Shown here in pieces: positions 33,104-44,011 of a DNA stretch of 64,000 nucleotides; within the stretch, counting starts at the first letter, position 1, and each line of letters opens with the position of its first letter. The stretch lies in NCBI GenBank assembly GCA_034440635.1, contig JAOTON010001676.1, forward strand, positions 1,627,001 through 1,691,000, written 5' to 3'. Under the pieces are notes generated by a model, which saw only the letters and a program-made list of their open reading frames with translations, was not told the origin of the DNA and made no database searches. The position numbers and the translations under genes were made by a program. This stretch comes from Lepas anatifera (Eukaryota > Arthropoda > Thecostraca > Lepadidae).

Positions 33104-36100
33104 GGGGCATTCCAGGACAGATCGACCAAGGCTTGACACCACCATATCTAGAAAAAATATGAAACTTTGTCTCCGGGGTAGTTTTGGGCCAGAAACACAC
33201 CTGTGAGAATCTTAGCCCCCTCCGACCAACGGTGACCGAGTTATAGCCCGAAGCATTTTCGGGAGGTCACCTTGTAGACTCATCTTTCATGCTTCATAAC
33301 TCAAAAACGCATAGCCCGATTAACAAGTTTTGTATATCATTGAACTCATCTTGAACTATACTTTATTTTGAGAAAAGAAAATTTCAAAATTTGAAAATTT
33401 TTGACTTGACTTTTAATTTGTTTGACCTTTTGCCTTTTACCTAGCTTGACCTTTTCGCAGTTGAAATTGCCCTTTTAGACACCTCAAAAATTTTTCTTCA
33501 TAAAATATCTTTCGATAGAAAAAAAAAAAATTAGTTTTTCCTATAAGTTCCAAATATTTAGCACCTAAGGTAGGTGTGCAGACGGTTTTTGACCACTGCA
33601 GTAGTACAGCCTTATGTTTAACGCCGCAAACAAAGCGATTGCTTTTGTAATCGGTTGCTTGCAATCATATGGCATTGTCTTTACGAAATTTTCATCGTGC
33701 AAGTATCAAAATATATGAAGATTAACACGCGCCTTCACAAGGGGGTGGGCAACCAGCCTCTTCAGGTTTCCACCGGTAGTAAAAAAAAACACATTCGCGC
33801 AGCGCCGCCGTACTTCATGTACCTCTAACTCGAAATTTTTGCAGCTTATAGCAAACTTTTAGATCTGGGTCATACCAGGTCAGACCGCCAACCCAGGTCA
33901 AGAGACCTAACCTCGAAAAATATTTGGGAGGTGCATCAATAATATCAAATTTACTCTCTCGCAGTTAGATTCATTAAATAGTAAGGTCGCCGAGCAAGAG
34001 AATTTTTCGTAGCAGGATTTCTATATCGATAACCGGGAGCAGGGTCAGGGTCATGATCTTTCCATTATGAATGCATGGGGCAATTGCTAAATTTTGATAA
34101 CTTGCGAGAATTGAGAATTGTCGAGAATTGCGATGGAGGTGTTATTTTTACGTTGTCGTGTCTGACTTGCCACTGCAGTTTGATTAATATTCTTTTTACC
34201 ATACAGACCTAAGCCTGGCTCAAGGTCAAAGCAGGTTAATTTTGACATTTCGCTAGGCAATATTATATGATAGGGGAAGTCCGTGCAGGAGTATTTAATT
34301 AACTTTCTGAAGGCTTTCACTTTTCTTATATATGTCTAACAGCTAACATTAGTGTATGGTTGTTTAGCATGAAGAATTGTCTATGTATGGTCCATGATTC
34401 AACTCGATGGCTCTGACAGGAACTCGCCACGAGCCCATCAAAAATAAAAAAGTCAACTGCATACTCTTGCGGGAGTGGGTCGGTAAGAGTACGCACAAGA
34501 GGAGGTTGGAGTATGCATTAATGCCCCGCTGTGCTTTAGGTGCATAAGTCATGTCATGAAGTTTTTTGTCACCAAATTAGACCATTGTATGATTTTATAT
34601 CGTTCTGAATATAAAAAAGTAAGTTGCAACGTTTGGTTTTCCAAATATGAATTACAGACTCTGCCGCAAGCAAAAATTAAATTTGCCTATCTCTTAAGCA
34701 TGCGCACTCATTTACAATGGTCTACTGCGTACTCTTGCCAGACACGCTCCCTTGGGAAGAAAGTCTTCATAAACATGCTGGCAGGCGTTTTAGCGTCAGC
34801 TCCGGTCCTGCAGCTCAGTCCCAGCTCAGCTTTCTTACTGATCACAGCCCGTAATACAATGCTTTTGATAATAGGAGCATAGTCTACAAGTTTACCTAGC
34901 TAAGAAATATTACATCAAGGGTGCCCAGAAACTTATTTTGCTCTGTACACCCGTGGAAAGAACAGGAGCACTTTGAATTTGTGTGTGCAACCTTGCTGAC
35001 CTTGACTGACCTTGATTTTGTTTATACCAGGGCATCCACCATCTCAGTGGTTGCTAAGTAACCAAAACAGCTGCTGCGTACTCTTATCTCCTGCGTACTC
35101 TTACCCGCCCTTGCCCTACATAATCCGTTTGGGCTCAACAAAAGTGTTCCAATGGTGCTGAATATTTCTTTCTACGGCTCTCCTCTGTCACCTACTATGC
35201 CACAAAATTTAGGTTTCCACTTGTTCCTGTAAGAAATACTGTGATCTCGAGCAACCTCAAAGGTGACACGACCAAACGATTGTGTGTAACATTTCGGTCG
35301 TGATTTAAATTGGCAATTTAGCGGCATCACTCCCAGTGCACTGTGTCATTATTCATCTGGGATTCTGGGATTCGTGTCAGCTATAAAATTATCACCTTGT
35401 AAAAATATCATGAGTCAACCTGTTCAAGTGACCAAGTCGAATGCGTTACAATTTCAGGACATGTTTTCGCATATATGAGCAGATTCAAATTACTTTTTGG
35501 GAATGAAAGCCTTTCAGACACGTTTGTTTACATTGCCTGAATCGTCTCAAACGTATGCTGTGCTGCACTGGGTCACCTTGTATCGATACTATTTTTCCAT
35601 CTCCGGGAACGATGTAATTGTGTGAGTTAGTGGTGCTCATAGGATAATATATACTTGTTTCAACTATGGATAAAGTCGCAAAATGTTTGTAAACTTTCGT
35701 TTAAGGCTGAAAGGCCCATTATTAATAAGTTCATTTGCCCTCGTCTCCCTCGAAACAATGGATCCTTTTCTATCACTTTTAATGTCTGCAATTTTTATTT
35801 TTATAAATATTGACTAAGTTGTTCCCAGTTCAGTTTTAGGAGTAGATGTCTCACTAGAGTCATCAAGGGACTTTTTACGGAGACTCCGAGCCCACCACCC
35901 AAACGAGCAACTCCCACGATGAAGTGTTAACCAAGGAACCAAAGTTGAAAGTCCCACAAGGCATAACGACGACCGTCTACCTCAGGTCACCCCCTCATCA
36001 GTCAGTTGCCAGCTGGCCTTCAGTATTTACGGTACCTACCACCTCCCAGTTGACCAAAATTATTTTTCCAGAAGTTGCAAAATGTTGTGTTAGAGGTAGA

Positions 36101-36803
36101 TGGGAGTACGGTGGTGCTGCGCGAATGTGTTTTTTTACTACCTGTAGGGACCTGAGGAGGTCCGTTGCCCACCCCTCGGGTGGGCGCGTGTTAATTGTCA
36201 TAAATTCTGACACTTGCACGATGAAAATTTCGTAAAGACAAAGCAATATGATTGCCAGCAGCCGATTACAAAAGCAATCGCTATGTTTGCGGCGTTAAAC
36301 ATAAGGCTGTACTACCGCAGTGGTCAAAAACCGTCTACATACCTACCTTAGGTGCTAAAAATTTGGAACCTATAGCAAAAACGCTTTTTTCTGTCAAAAA
36401 ATATTTTATGAAGAAAAATTTGTGAGGTGTCTAAAAGGGCAATTTCAACTGCAAAATGTCAAGCTAGGTAAAAAAAGAAAAGGTCAAACAAATTAAAAGT
36501 AAAAAAAGTTTCAAATTTTGACATTTTCTTGTTTAAAATAAAGTATAGTTCAAGACGAGTTCAATGATATACAAAACTTGTTAATCAGGCTTTTTTTTAG
36601 TTATGAAGCATCAAAGATGAGTCTACAAGGTGACCCCGAAAATGCCTCGGGCTATAACTCGGTCACCGTTGGTCGGAGGGAGCTAAGATTCTCACAGGCG
36701 TGTTTCTGGCCCAAAACTACCCCGGAGACAAAGTTTCAGATTTTTTCTAGACATGGTGGTGTCAAATTGAAATATTTTTGGTCGTTTTGTCCTGGAATGC
36801 CCC
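33104..36803. mobile_element. Inverted-repeat DNA transposon with GGGGCATTCCAGGACA ends
   Basis: Inserted in the RNase H of LINE copy A and flanked by TCCT at 33,100-33,103 and 36,804-36,807. Left end GGGGCATTCCAGGACAGATC, right end the inverted TGTCCTGGAATGCCCC. Arms of about 610 bp match closely in inverse (AACTTTGTCTCCGGGGTAG; GGTGACCGAGTTATAGCCC; CCTTATGTTTAACGCCGC). At the inner end of both arms is TTAA, into which element E2 is inserted. No transposase frame. A short terminal match at 56,703 shows that the family has other members. The superfamily is not identified. Confidence 0.7.
33722..36194. mobile_element. TTAA-flanked transposon E2 nested in the centre of the inverted-repeat element
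   Basis: TTAA at 33,722-33,725 is followed by CACGCGCCTTCACAAGGGGG. The right end is CCCTCGGGTGGGCGCGTG, then TTAA at 36,191-36,194. The inverted ends extend over 100 bp (ACACATTCGCGCAGC and its inverse). It is of the same type as E1, E3 and E4 but 2.47 kb long. The interior (33.85-36.05 kb) has AGGTCA motifs near the left end and otherwise unrecognised sequence with only short frames, the longest 108 codons at 34,556-34,882. It could be an older, longer family member or one that has captured unrelated DNA. Confidence 0.65.
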
Positions 36804-36807
36804 TCCT

Positions 36808-37298
36808 CGTTACTCAGGTATTGTCGGAAACGAGCGCGCTGATCTCGCTGCAAAACAGCCAGCACAGAGCACCATCGGGTCTTCGGATCCCGTGCTCTGA
36901 CTTGTTCCCACATATTCAAGAGACACGTTACTAAATTATGGTAGGATAGGTGGGATACGCACCCAAAGGGTCAAAGGCTTCGGGCCCTGAAACCGCTGAT
37001 CGGTATGCGCTTTTTACATTCTGCGAGTTCAAGGAGGGAGGAGGTGATCCTCTCTAGGCTCCGCATTGGCCATACCCACGCAGCACATTCATTTTTACTT
37101 TGTAGAGATGTCCCGCCGGAGTGTGCTCGCTGTGGGGATCGCCTGTCTGTGCGACATGTTCTCGTGGACTGTCGAGATTTTGAGGTTGAAAGACAGTGGT
37201 GCTTTCACTGCTTGTCCTCACTAGATTCACTGCTTGGAGAGCGTCGAATCGTGGAATTCACGGCTATTGCTGCTTTTTTTAAAGAATGTCTCATTTAA
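36808..37298 (+). pseudogene. I-clade LINE copy A, 3' part (RNase H end and C-terminal zinc motif)
   Basis: After the inserted element the LINE resumes with GIVGNERADLAAK, the last RNase H motif. After some stops it continues in the frame at 37,005-37,298, which carries LRIGHTHAAHSFLLC, CARCGDRLSVRHVLVDC and a C-terminal IAAFFKECLI. The C..CG...R.VRHVL.DC pattern is the C-terminal gag-knuckle-like zinc motif of I/Jockey-type LINEs. The coding region ends at 37,298. It confirms that 31,598-37,298 was once one ORF1-ORF2 element. Confidence 0.75.
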
Positions 37299-37923
37299 TA
37301 TGTCCCGCTGAGACCAGGACTTCCTCTGCTGATCCAGTTCAGGGAGCGTGCAACAGCCAGACAGCTGCATTGTCAATGCTGTCGGGAGGGATCTGTGACC
37401 CAAATCCACAGACTCTGACTCCAAAAGCCCCTGCCAGCATCTCGAGTACCAGTTCTGTGAGCGGTGACGAGACCTTGCCTGACAGGGTATCAGTGTTGCC
37501 CGCCAATGATGCTAACCCAAATCACTGCAGAAGGAAGACCTCCCAAAATGAAGTTGACACAGATACCATCCCCAAAAGCATAGCTCCAACAGCAGACTAA
37601 CCCCCCTACTCTGCGGGTGTCCAACATGTGTCCTGTTGACTGTATCAAAATACCAAAACAATAATAAAAACACATTTTTTATTATGATCATCAACAGTCA
37701 CACAAACAAAAGAAGCAATCTCAAATGAACCTTACCAAAAAAAAAACAGTATGAACATGAACAGAAATACAAAACAGCATATGTAACAAAGACAGTAATC
37801 AGTAAGAAATAAAATAAACTATTTGCTCTCCCTGGTCAAGCTAGTTTCCCATCCGGTAGTTGTCAAACATAGAACCCTCTGAAAAGAAACAGGAAACCCT
37901 CCCATTGTTGCTCTCATTCACCT
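37299..37923 (+). other. Region between two LINEs; possible 5' part of the CR1/L2-like element
   Basis: A 104-codon frame at 37,286-37,600 is Ser/Thr/Pro-rich without a known domain. AT-rich DNA follows to 37,920. It may hold an ORF1 remnant or untranslated leader of the downstream LINE, but no motif proves it. Confidence 0.25.
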
Positions 37924-39250
37924 ATGATCATTGACAATGGACCCACCATAGCAGCAAACAATACAACTTTCCAGTCTTGGCTTGATATAGAACACTTAGA
38001 CAATGGTTCTGAAAACATCATTAATTCTATCAATGATCTCTCAAACAAATGCAAATATTACAAACCCGAAGAAGTCCCATCACCCCAAGATCTGGGAATC
38101 TTACATGTAAACATAAGATCCTTGCCAAAAATTATGACAAACTCCTTAATCTCATCAATCGGTCTAATTCACAATATGCTATCTTATGTATTTCTGAATC
38201 ATGACTAAGTGAAGATCTAAATGCAGGATATAATATTCCCGGATACACATTTGTCAATGCCTGTTTGGATTCACATACACGAGGGAAAGGTGCTGCACTC
38301 TATATAAGGGACAATCTCAACTACAAAGTCAGATATGACCTAACCATCAAAATTACCGAAGTCCAGTCCCTTATAGTGGAAGTAGCTCTATCAACTAGAA
38401 CGAAAATTTTGGTCGGGACCATCTATAGATCTCCCTCATTTCATCCAGACATATTGTTCGGTTACTTGAACAATATTATGCCAAAACTTCTGACTAGCAA
38501 GAAAACTTGTGTGATTGCAGGAGACTTCAACATTGGCTTAAAGAATAGGCAACACACAGAAACAGCAGAAACTTTTATGGCCTCCATGGCAACTGGTGGT
38601 TTTGTACCATCTATATCTGTTCCTACTAGGATCACCAGTACCTCAGCCACCTTAATTGGTAACATTTTCATTAATAACTCACAGGCTGTTGAATCCTCTG
38701 GTGCCCTAATAGAGGATGTTAGCGATCACATGCCGGTCTTCGTCAAGGTTAAGATAAAGTTTTCTCCAGAATCATCACAAGTAACTTCCAAACCCTACTT
38801 TGCCATTAGGCAAGCAAACGCTCTTGGACAAAATATCCGAGCAACTCTAAATCTTACTGCGAGATCAACCAATCCTCATGAGCATGCAAAAACTCTTACT
38901 GAAACAGTCACAAAAGAAATGCAAAAATTGACCAAAACATACAAACATAAAAGGTATGACCCAATCCAACCATGGATCACCCATGCCATTCTTCGATGCA
39001 TCAACAAGAAAAACAAACTCCATAAAAATTAATCAAAAACAGGTCGGACCAGCATAAGGAAATAGAGTTCAAACAATACAAAAATCGACAGAACACAGTA
39101 ATCGAACAGGCCAAAATTCGATATTATCGCTCAAAACTCGATCTTCACAAAACAAATGCTAGAAAACTATGGTTAACCATGTCCGAAATTCTGCACGGAG
39201 GTAAATCACACAAAAATTCCCAAAATCGCTTGAAATCAATGGGCAAACAG
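37924..39250 (+). pseudogene. CR1/L2-like LINE, AP endonuclease domain
   Basis: The frame at 37,924-38,208 ends in the endonuclease start LGILHVNIRSLPK. A frameshift follows, and the domain continues at 38,265-39,032 with GKGAALYIRDNLNYKV, LVGTIYRSPS, the metal-site motif IAGDFNIGL and the catalytic SDHMPVFVKV. These are hallmarks of the apurinic-like endonuclease that nicks target DNA for LINE integration. The connecting region in another frame (39,040-39,250) holds KIRYYRSKLDLHKTN and KLWLTMSEILHGG. At least three frameshifts make it non-functional. The clade call (CR1/L2 group) is from overall layout and RT style, and is not certain. Confidence 0.75.
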
Positions 39251-39393
39251 TCTAGAATCCTAATGATATTGCGAATGAATTTAACACATTTTTCAGTACA
39301 ATTGGATTAACTCTCCAAAGCAAACTGCCTCCAACATTAACAGACCCCCTAAGCTATCTACATGATCAAAATACTAGCTTTGTAACAACACCT

Positions 39394-40286
39394 GTGACAC
39401 ATGAACATGTATTGAACATAATAAGGAGTCTCAACAATACAGGACCAGGAATAGATGGCATATCATCAAAAGTCCTGAAAGCAATATCACCATATATTAT
39501 CGATGATCTAACATATTTGATTAATATTTCACTCGATAAACACATTTTCCCTGACTGTCTAAAGCTTGCAGTAATCACGCCTATATTCAAAACTGGTTCA
39601 GAGGCCCAGCTTAACAACTATAGGCCGATTTCTGTTCTACCTGTTATTTCCAAAGTTTTAGAGCGGGTGGTGCACAACCAACTGACGGATTACTTACAAG
39701 AACAAAATACATCCAACTTTCAATTTGGATTCAGAAAGAGACATTCAACATATATGCCAATATCACTTCTGCATGACAACATCACCTCTTGCTTAGCACA
39801 GAGACAGATACCTGTCGGCCTTAACTTGGATTTGAAAAAGGCATTTGATATTGTGGACCACAAAATCTTACTGCGAAAAATGCATAAATACGGTATTCGA
39901 GATGGTGCTCTAGAATTATTCAAATCATACCTAGCAAATAGAATTCAAATTACTAAGTTTAGGGATGCCTTTTCGAAACCCGAAAAGGTAGGAATTGGAG
40001 TGCCACAGGGGTCACTGCTGGGCACCCTCTTATTCAACATCTATGCTAACGACATTGGCAGAAGCACAAACACACCAAAATTGTATATGTTTGCAGACGA
40101 CACCGCCCTCTTATTCTCCGGGACGTCGTTGAGTGAGATAAAAAATATCTTCAAAGAGACGATGCCCAAAATTTGTGACTGGCTCAGTGCGAACAAATTA
40201 TCCCTAAATACTTCTAAAACCTACTACCAAATATATGCCATCACAGAAAAAGTTCAAGACATTGAAATTATGTTGATAAGTTTTGA
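39394..40286 (+). pseudogene. CR1/L2-like LINE, reverse transcriptase domain
   Basis: Open for about 300 codons. The motifs are in order: GPGIDGISSKVLK, NNYRPISVLPVISKVLERVV, FQFGFRKRHST, LDLKKAFDIVDHKILL, GVPQGSLLGTLLFN and the catalytic YMFADDTALLFS (aspartates at about 40,096-40,101). NKLSLNTSKT follows. All core RT motifs are intact, so this copy is relatively young. A 713-bp insertion follows at 40,287, then the domain resumes at 41,006 with VKYLGVHLDENLKFKTHI. The protein would copy its own RNA by target-primed reverse transcription; as it stands the reading frame is broken. Confidence 0.85.
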
Positions 40287-40999
40287 AGTGCTGCGGCGAG
40301 GAGCATGATGATGAGTTGTTAAGATGTTCCCTGGCCTCTCCCTCGAATCCGGAAATGTAAAAAACACTGAAGATTATATATTCGGGCACAGCCCTTCATC
40401 AGAATCGTGGAGTAATATCAATAATTCTCAGTCCTAGTATGCCAGACCTCGAATTGGCTTCACACAAAATGCCTTTTAGAATGAATCGTTAAAAATAAGA
40501 TTGGATGTCGTGACAACAACCATATTGGTACCTCTAACCTAAAAGTAATGCCGACAATACGACAAACCTAGGCAGTATTTGTGACAGTCTTTTCTATTAT
40601 TTCAGCCAAACACTAGCTTATGATTAACAGTGAAAACTCGCTGAAGTACCTTAATCGGTTATTTGAATATTTCTGTTCTACTATTTTTCCGTCGACTGCG
40701 CTAAAATGCTAACCAAAAACTACCTATTAAGCACTAGTAGACGTGATACTAGATCGGTGTAAAGACTGCTACTTCCCTTTAAGTGATGCTTTTTTTACAA
40801 TAAAGCCTCCCTCGAATTATTTAGTTAAGATGGTACCTAGTGGTCAAGGTCACTTTTTGTAATTGATAAACCCATTTTCCCAGCCTGCTCCTCTGGCCCA
40901 ACGTTAGCGTCGAAAGAGTATACGTGTGGCTGTAAAAAACATCTAAATAAAGTCATTTAGACCTAGAAACCTCATTAGACCTGTGACCTAGAAACCTCA
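40287..40999. mobile_element. 713-bp insertion in the LINE RT with 6-bp target duplication
   Basis: TTTTGA occurs at 40,281-40,286 and again at 41,000-41,005. Removing the insert restores continuous LINE sequence. The insert starts AGTGCTGCGGCGAGGAGCA and ends with two copies of GACCTAGAAACCTCA. There are no terminal inverted repeats and no ORF. The family is unknown; it may be a SINE-like or retroposed sequence. Confidence 0.6.
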
Positions 41000-41005
41000 T
41001 TTTGA

Positions 41006-41629
41006 TGTTTTTTTAGTCAAGTATCTCGGTGTGCATCTTGACGAAAACCTTAAGTTCAAAACGCATATACAAAAAATTTTTAACACCATATGTAGAAACG
41101 TCGGAATAATTGCAAGGTCAAAATATATATTTGGGAAACAACATCTGCTCATGTTATATCACGCTCTAATTCGACCATACCTTGGATATTGTGCTTTTAT
41201 ATACGGTAGTAATTTTGAAGGCAATATAGAAAAGCTATTTGGGATTCAAAAAGAGCGGTGAGGCTCATTGAAGGAGCGCATCACAGGGCCCCAAGTTCCC
41301 TAATCTTCAAGAAATTCAACCTACTCAAGATACATTATATGATAAAAGAACAAAAACTACTAATTCTTCACAGCTTTCTAAACAGAACACTAGCTGAAGT
41401 GTATGCAAGACACTTCCATTATCACGAGAGTCATAGACATACCAGACAGAACCGAAATTTTCAACAAAAACAAGCAGAAACGCTATATAGAACGTTCGCC
41501 TTCTCAGTCACCATTCCTAAAACCTGGAATGAGATTGTAGTTCCCCATATACCATTGCTGCAAGAGGTCCTATTGGCTAAAGAAAGCTCCAAAGATCTTA
41601 TCAAACATATTTTGATCCAAGGATACTAG
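41006..41629 (+). pseudogene. CR1/L2-like LINE, C-terminal region after the insertion
   Basis: The frame at 41,031-41,261 has LMLYHALIRPYLGYCAFIYG and the overlapping frame at 41,258-41,629 has IYARHF-like and FAFSVTIPKTWNEI text. This is the thumb and C-terminal tail of CR1/L2-type polymerases. A one-base frameshift lies near 41,258. The coding region ends at 41,629, followed by about 300 bp of 3' untranslated sequence. Confidence 0.75.
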
Positions 41630-41926
41630 ATCCCAGTAAAAAAGCAATATAGACTGATTAATATCCATGTAGAATAGTTGTACTAAGTGAAAAGCACGAC
41701 ACTAATAGATATATTACCACTGAATTCTATATTTCTGTATATTCTCAGTTAGTATTGCTAGTTGCTTGGACCTAGACTAGAGGAGTGGTTCAGACCAAAA
41801 TAAATGGTTTTAGGGGCTAGAGTCAAGGTTTTCTTTACCTTTACGCTCCTAACTTAGATCCATCATCTATTTGCCCTCTAACTAGGCCCTGGTAAAAATG
41901 ATGATGATGACGATGATGATTTAAAA
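41630..41926 (+). repeat. CR1/L2-like LINE 3' end with (GAT)n tail
   Basis: AT-rich 3' untranslated region finishing in GGTAAAAATGATGATGATGA followed by more GATGAT. Short tandem repeats instead of poly(A) are typical 3' ends of CR1/L2-group LINEs. No target duplication was found. Confidence 0.55.
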
Positions 41927-41989
41927 AAATCATTTCCTCATGATCTTTGGACGTAGTCACCTGCTTTTTACTCTTTGACTTCTTACAGC

Positions 41990-42141
41990 ACGCGCGGTGA
42001 TGTTTACATTTTTACCTTTGACGCACATTTAGCCCTGTGAGATGTTGCAACTCTTTTGTATATATCTTGTTAAGTATTATGGGCGCCACATGACTTTTGT
42101 TGTCGGCGCGCCCTAAACCACCAATGATGATGATGATGATG
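41990..42141 (+). repeat. Truncated LINE 3' tail ending in (GAT)n, matching the SINE tail
   Basis: Contains GGGCGCCACATGACTTTTGT, then TGTCGGCGCGCCCTAAACCA, and ends in repeated GATGAT. The order GGCGCC-ATATGAC ... GTTGG-GCG-C-TAAACC is the same as in the 3' half of the tRNA-SINEs here, so this is probably the 3' end of the LINE that mobilises them. It is joined directly to LINE copy B at 42,142. Confidence 0.5.
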
Positions 42142-42328
42142 GGCCTACATACTGAACCCCATGCGATGCTATAACTGCAATAGATTTGGTCACACGTCAA
42201 CAACCTGTAGGAACAAGCGTCTCTGCGGACATTGTAGCTCAGAGAATCTGACTTTGTAGCCGAAACTGAGCGATGCTCAAACTGTGACGGTCCCCACTCC
42301 GTGTTTAGTAAGGACTGTCCCACGCTCA

Positions 42329-43328
42329 TTAACACGCGCCCCGCTTGGAGGGGGGCGAATTTCGCCCCCTCCCCTCCGTATCTCATTTCCTAGGAAAGCT
42401 AAAGGAAAATTACGGACGGCGTTCGAAAGCTCTTGACAAGACGAAGAAAATTTATACGGAATATTTTTATGTCAGATCGATATCGAGGTCAGCACAGGTC
42501 AAAGAAGGCTCCATAGGCTTACAACAGAGCAGTGTGCGTTCCTCTCTCTAGATATGTACTTAGGCGAGCTAGAGCAAATCTCTATGCATCGTTGGATTCC
42601 TCTCATCGTGGCGAATCGAATGATGCATAACATGACTTTGTTAGGTCAAATGGTGAAAATGACCTGACCTCGAGCTAGGTCAGGGTCACAAAATGACCCG
42701 GCATGGTCATGTTGCACACCAATCGACTCCCCGTGACAATATAAGCACAATGCCATCAAAATGGGAGCTTTATCTCAATTAAGTGAGAAGTTGTTGGCAC
42801 AACAATCACTCTATGCTCCTGTGACCTGACATGACCTTTGAGAGGCCAGATGATCAAAAACTCAACGTTATGGTCAAGATCTTGGTAAGAATAGACGGCT
42901 TGAGGATTTTCAGCTTTATCTATCTAGTATTTTACTGAAAACGAGCTCATTTTATTTTTCCTCATAGGCTTATAATGGAGTGACCAAAAAATTGACCCCT
43001 TCTTAGGTCAACAATATCGAAATTCCGAGAAAGTAGATTTGTAGACCCTTATGACTTCATCATATTGTGAAAGTTTCAAGCTGATCAGTTGACAGATGTT
43101 CCTTAGGCACTGCATCTAGCTCGTAATTTTGGGTTTTGAGGTCAGGTCACTTGACCTTAAATAGTTCCTTGACCTGACATGACCTGGACCTAAAAATTTG
43201 ACCAGATGCGCAAAATTGATCAGGGATAAGGTACTGTCAGTTTCGTTGTTCTGCGTCCCTTCGATTTTGCGTTATCTGGGGACGGAGGGGCGAGATTTCG
43301 CCCCCTCCCCCAGCGAGGCGCGTGTTAA
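42329..43328. mobile_element. TTAA-flanked DNA transposon E3 in LINE ORF1
   Basis: TTAA at 42,329-42,332 then CACGCGCCCCGCTTGGAGGG; right end CCCCAGCGAGGCGCGTG then TTAA at 43,325-43,328. Near each end is a small hairpin (GGGGGCGAATTTCGCCCCC and the matching GGGGCGAGATTTCGCCCC). The 992-bp interior is non-coding and has more than ten AGGTCA/TGACCT hexamers, several in tandem or inverted pairs. Removing it with one TTAA reconnects the LINE. Confidence 0.8.
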
Positions 43329-43829
43329 GGAAAAAGATCCTGACCTTGATGGTACAGAAATGCATCTCCTTTCGGGATGCCCGAGTGGAGTATGAGACCA
43401 CTCACCCAAAGAAATCCTTCGCCCCAGCGGCTTCCTCTGCGACGCCTACATCCCTGCGGATAACCCCGGAGGAGGTCATCCGTTCCCTGACCGTGGCGAA
43501 ATTTGCCCGCATGGCAGGGAGGATGGGGCTGGTCTTTAAGAGACCGGCGTGTCACCTCGGCTCCCCAGCTGAAGGTGACACCTCCTCCGGAGCCCCCTTC
43601 CGTGGTGGCGCCGGCACCCCCAGCCCCGTCGGAGCCCTCCCCGCCTCCACCCCTGCCGCCTGCGACCTCTGCCGGTGGTGTGGTGCCCGGGGATGGGGCT
43701 TCCCTCTCCTCCGAGTCGGGCACTCCCGTGGCTGTGGGTGGAGCGGAGGGTGCGTGGGGCTCTGTACCCCTTCCTCTGACCTCTGAGGGGGTGGGGCTCT
43801 GGACCGTTGTGGGGCCCAAGACGAAACAC

Positions 43830-44011
43830 TTTTTGGGGGAGGGCTTATCGAAGCAACAACTGCCAGGGTCATATGGCGTCGCCAACTCTTTCCATGTCGG
43901 AAGGGTTTCTCGGGAGCCAGCTGGCTCCCTGTTCAGGAAAGCCACCGGGCCTTGAACCCGGGTCGGCTGCGCGGAAGCCAGCTACGCTGACCACTCCACT
44001 ACCGCGCCCCC
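43830..44011 (-). repeat. tRNA-derived SINE, copy 2 (most complete)
   Basis: Read on the minus strand it starts GGGGGCGCGGTAGTGGAGTG, has a B box GGTTCAAGGCC (43,948-43,958), then GTTGGCGACGCCATATGACC and ends GATAAGCCCTCCCCCAAAAA. AAGACGAAACAC (43,818-43,829) and AAGAGGAAGCAC (44,012-44,023) flank it as a 12-bp target duplication with two differences. The tRNA-like head lacks a complete cloverleaf, so it is not called as a tRNA gene. Confidence 0.8.

Noticed and set aside
43325..43945. 206-codon minus-strand frame opposite LINE ORF1
   Set aside because: It is the antisense of the Pro-rich LINE ORF1 and crosses a SINE. The plus strand has the recognisable protein.
43940..44011. Functional tRNA gene on the minus strand
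   Set aside because: A B box is present, but the body continues into a SINE with a LINE-like tail and target duplications, and the cloverleaf is incomplete.
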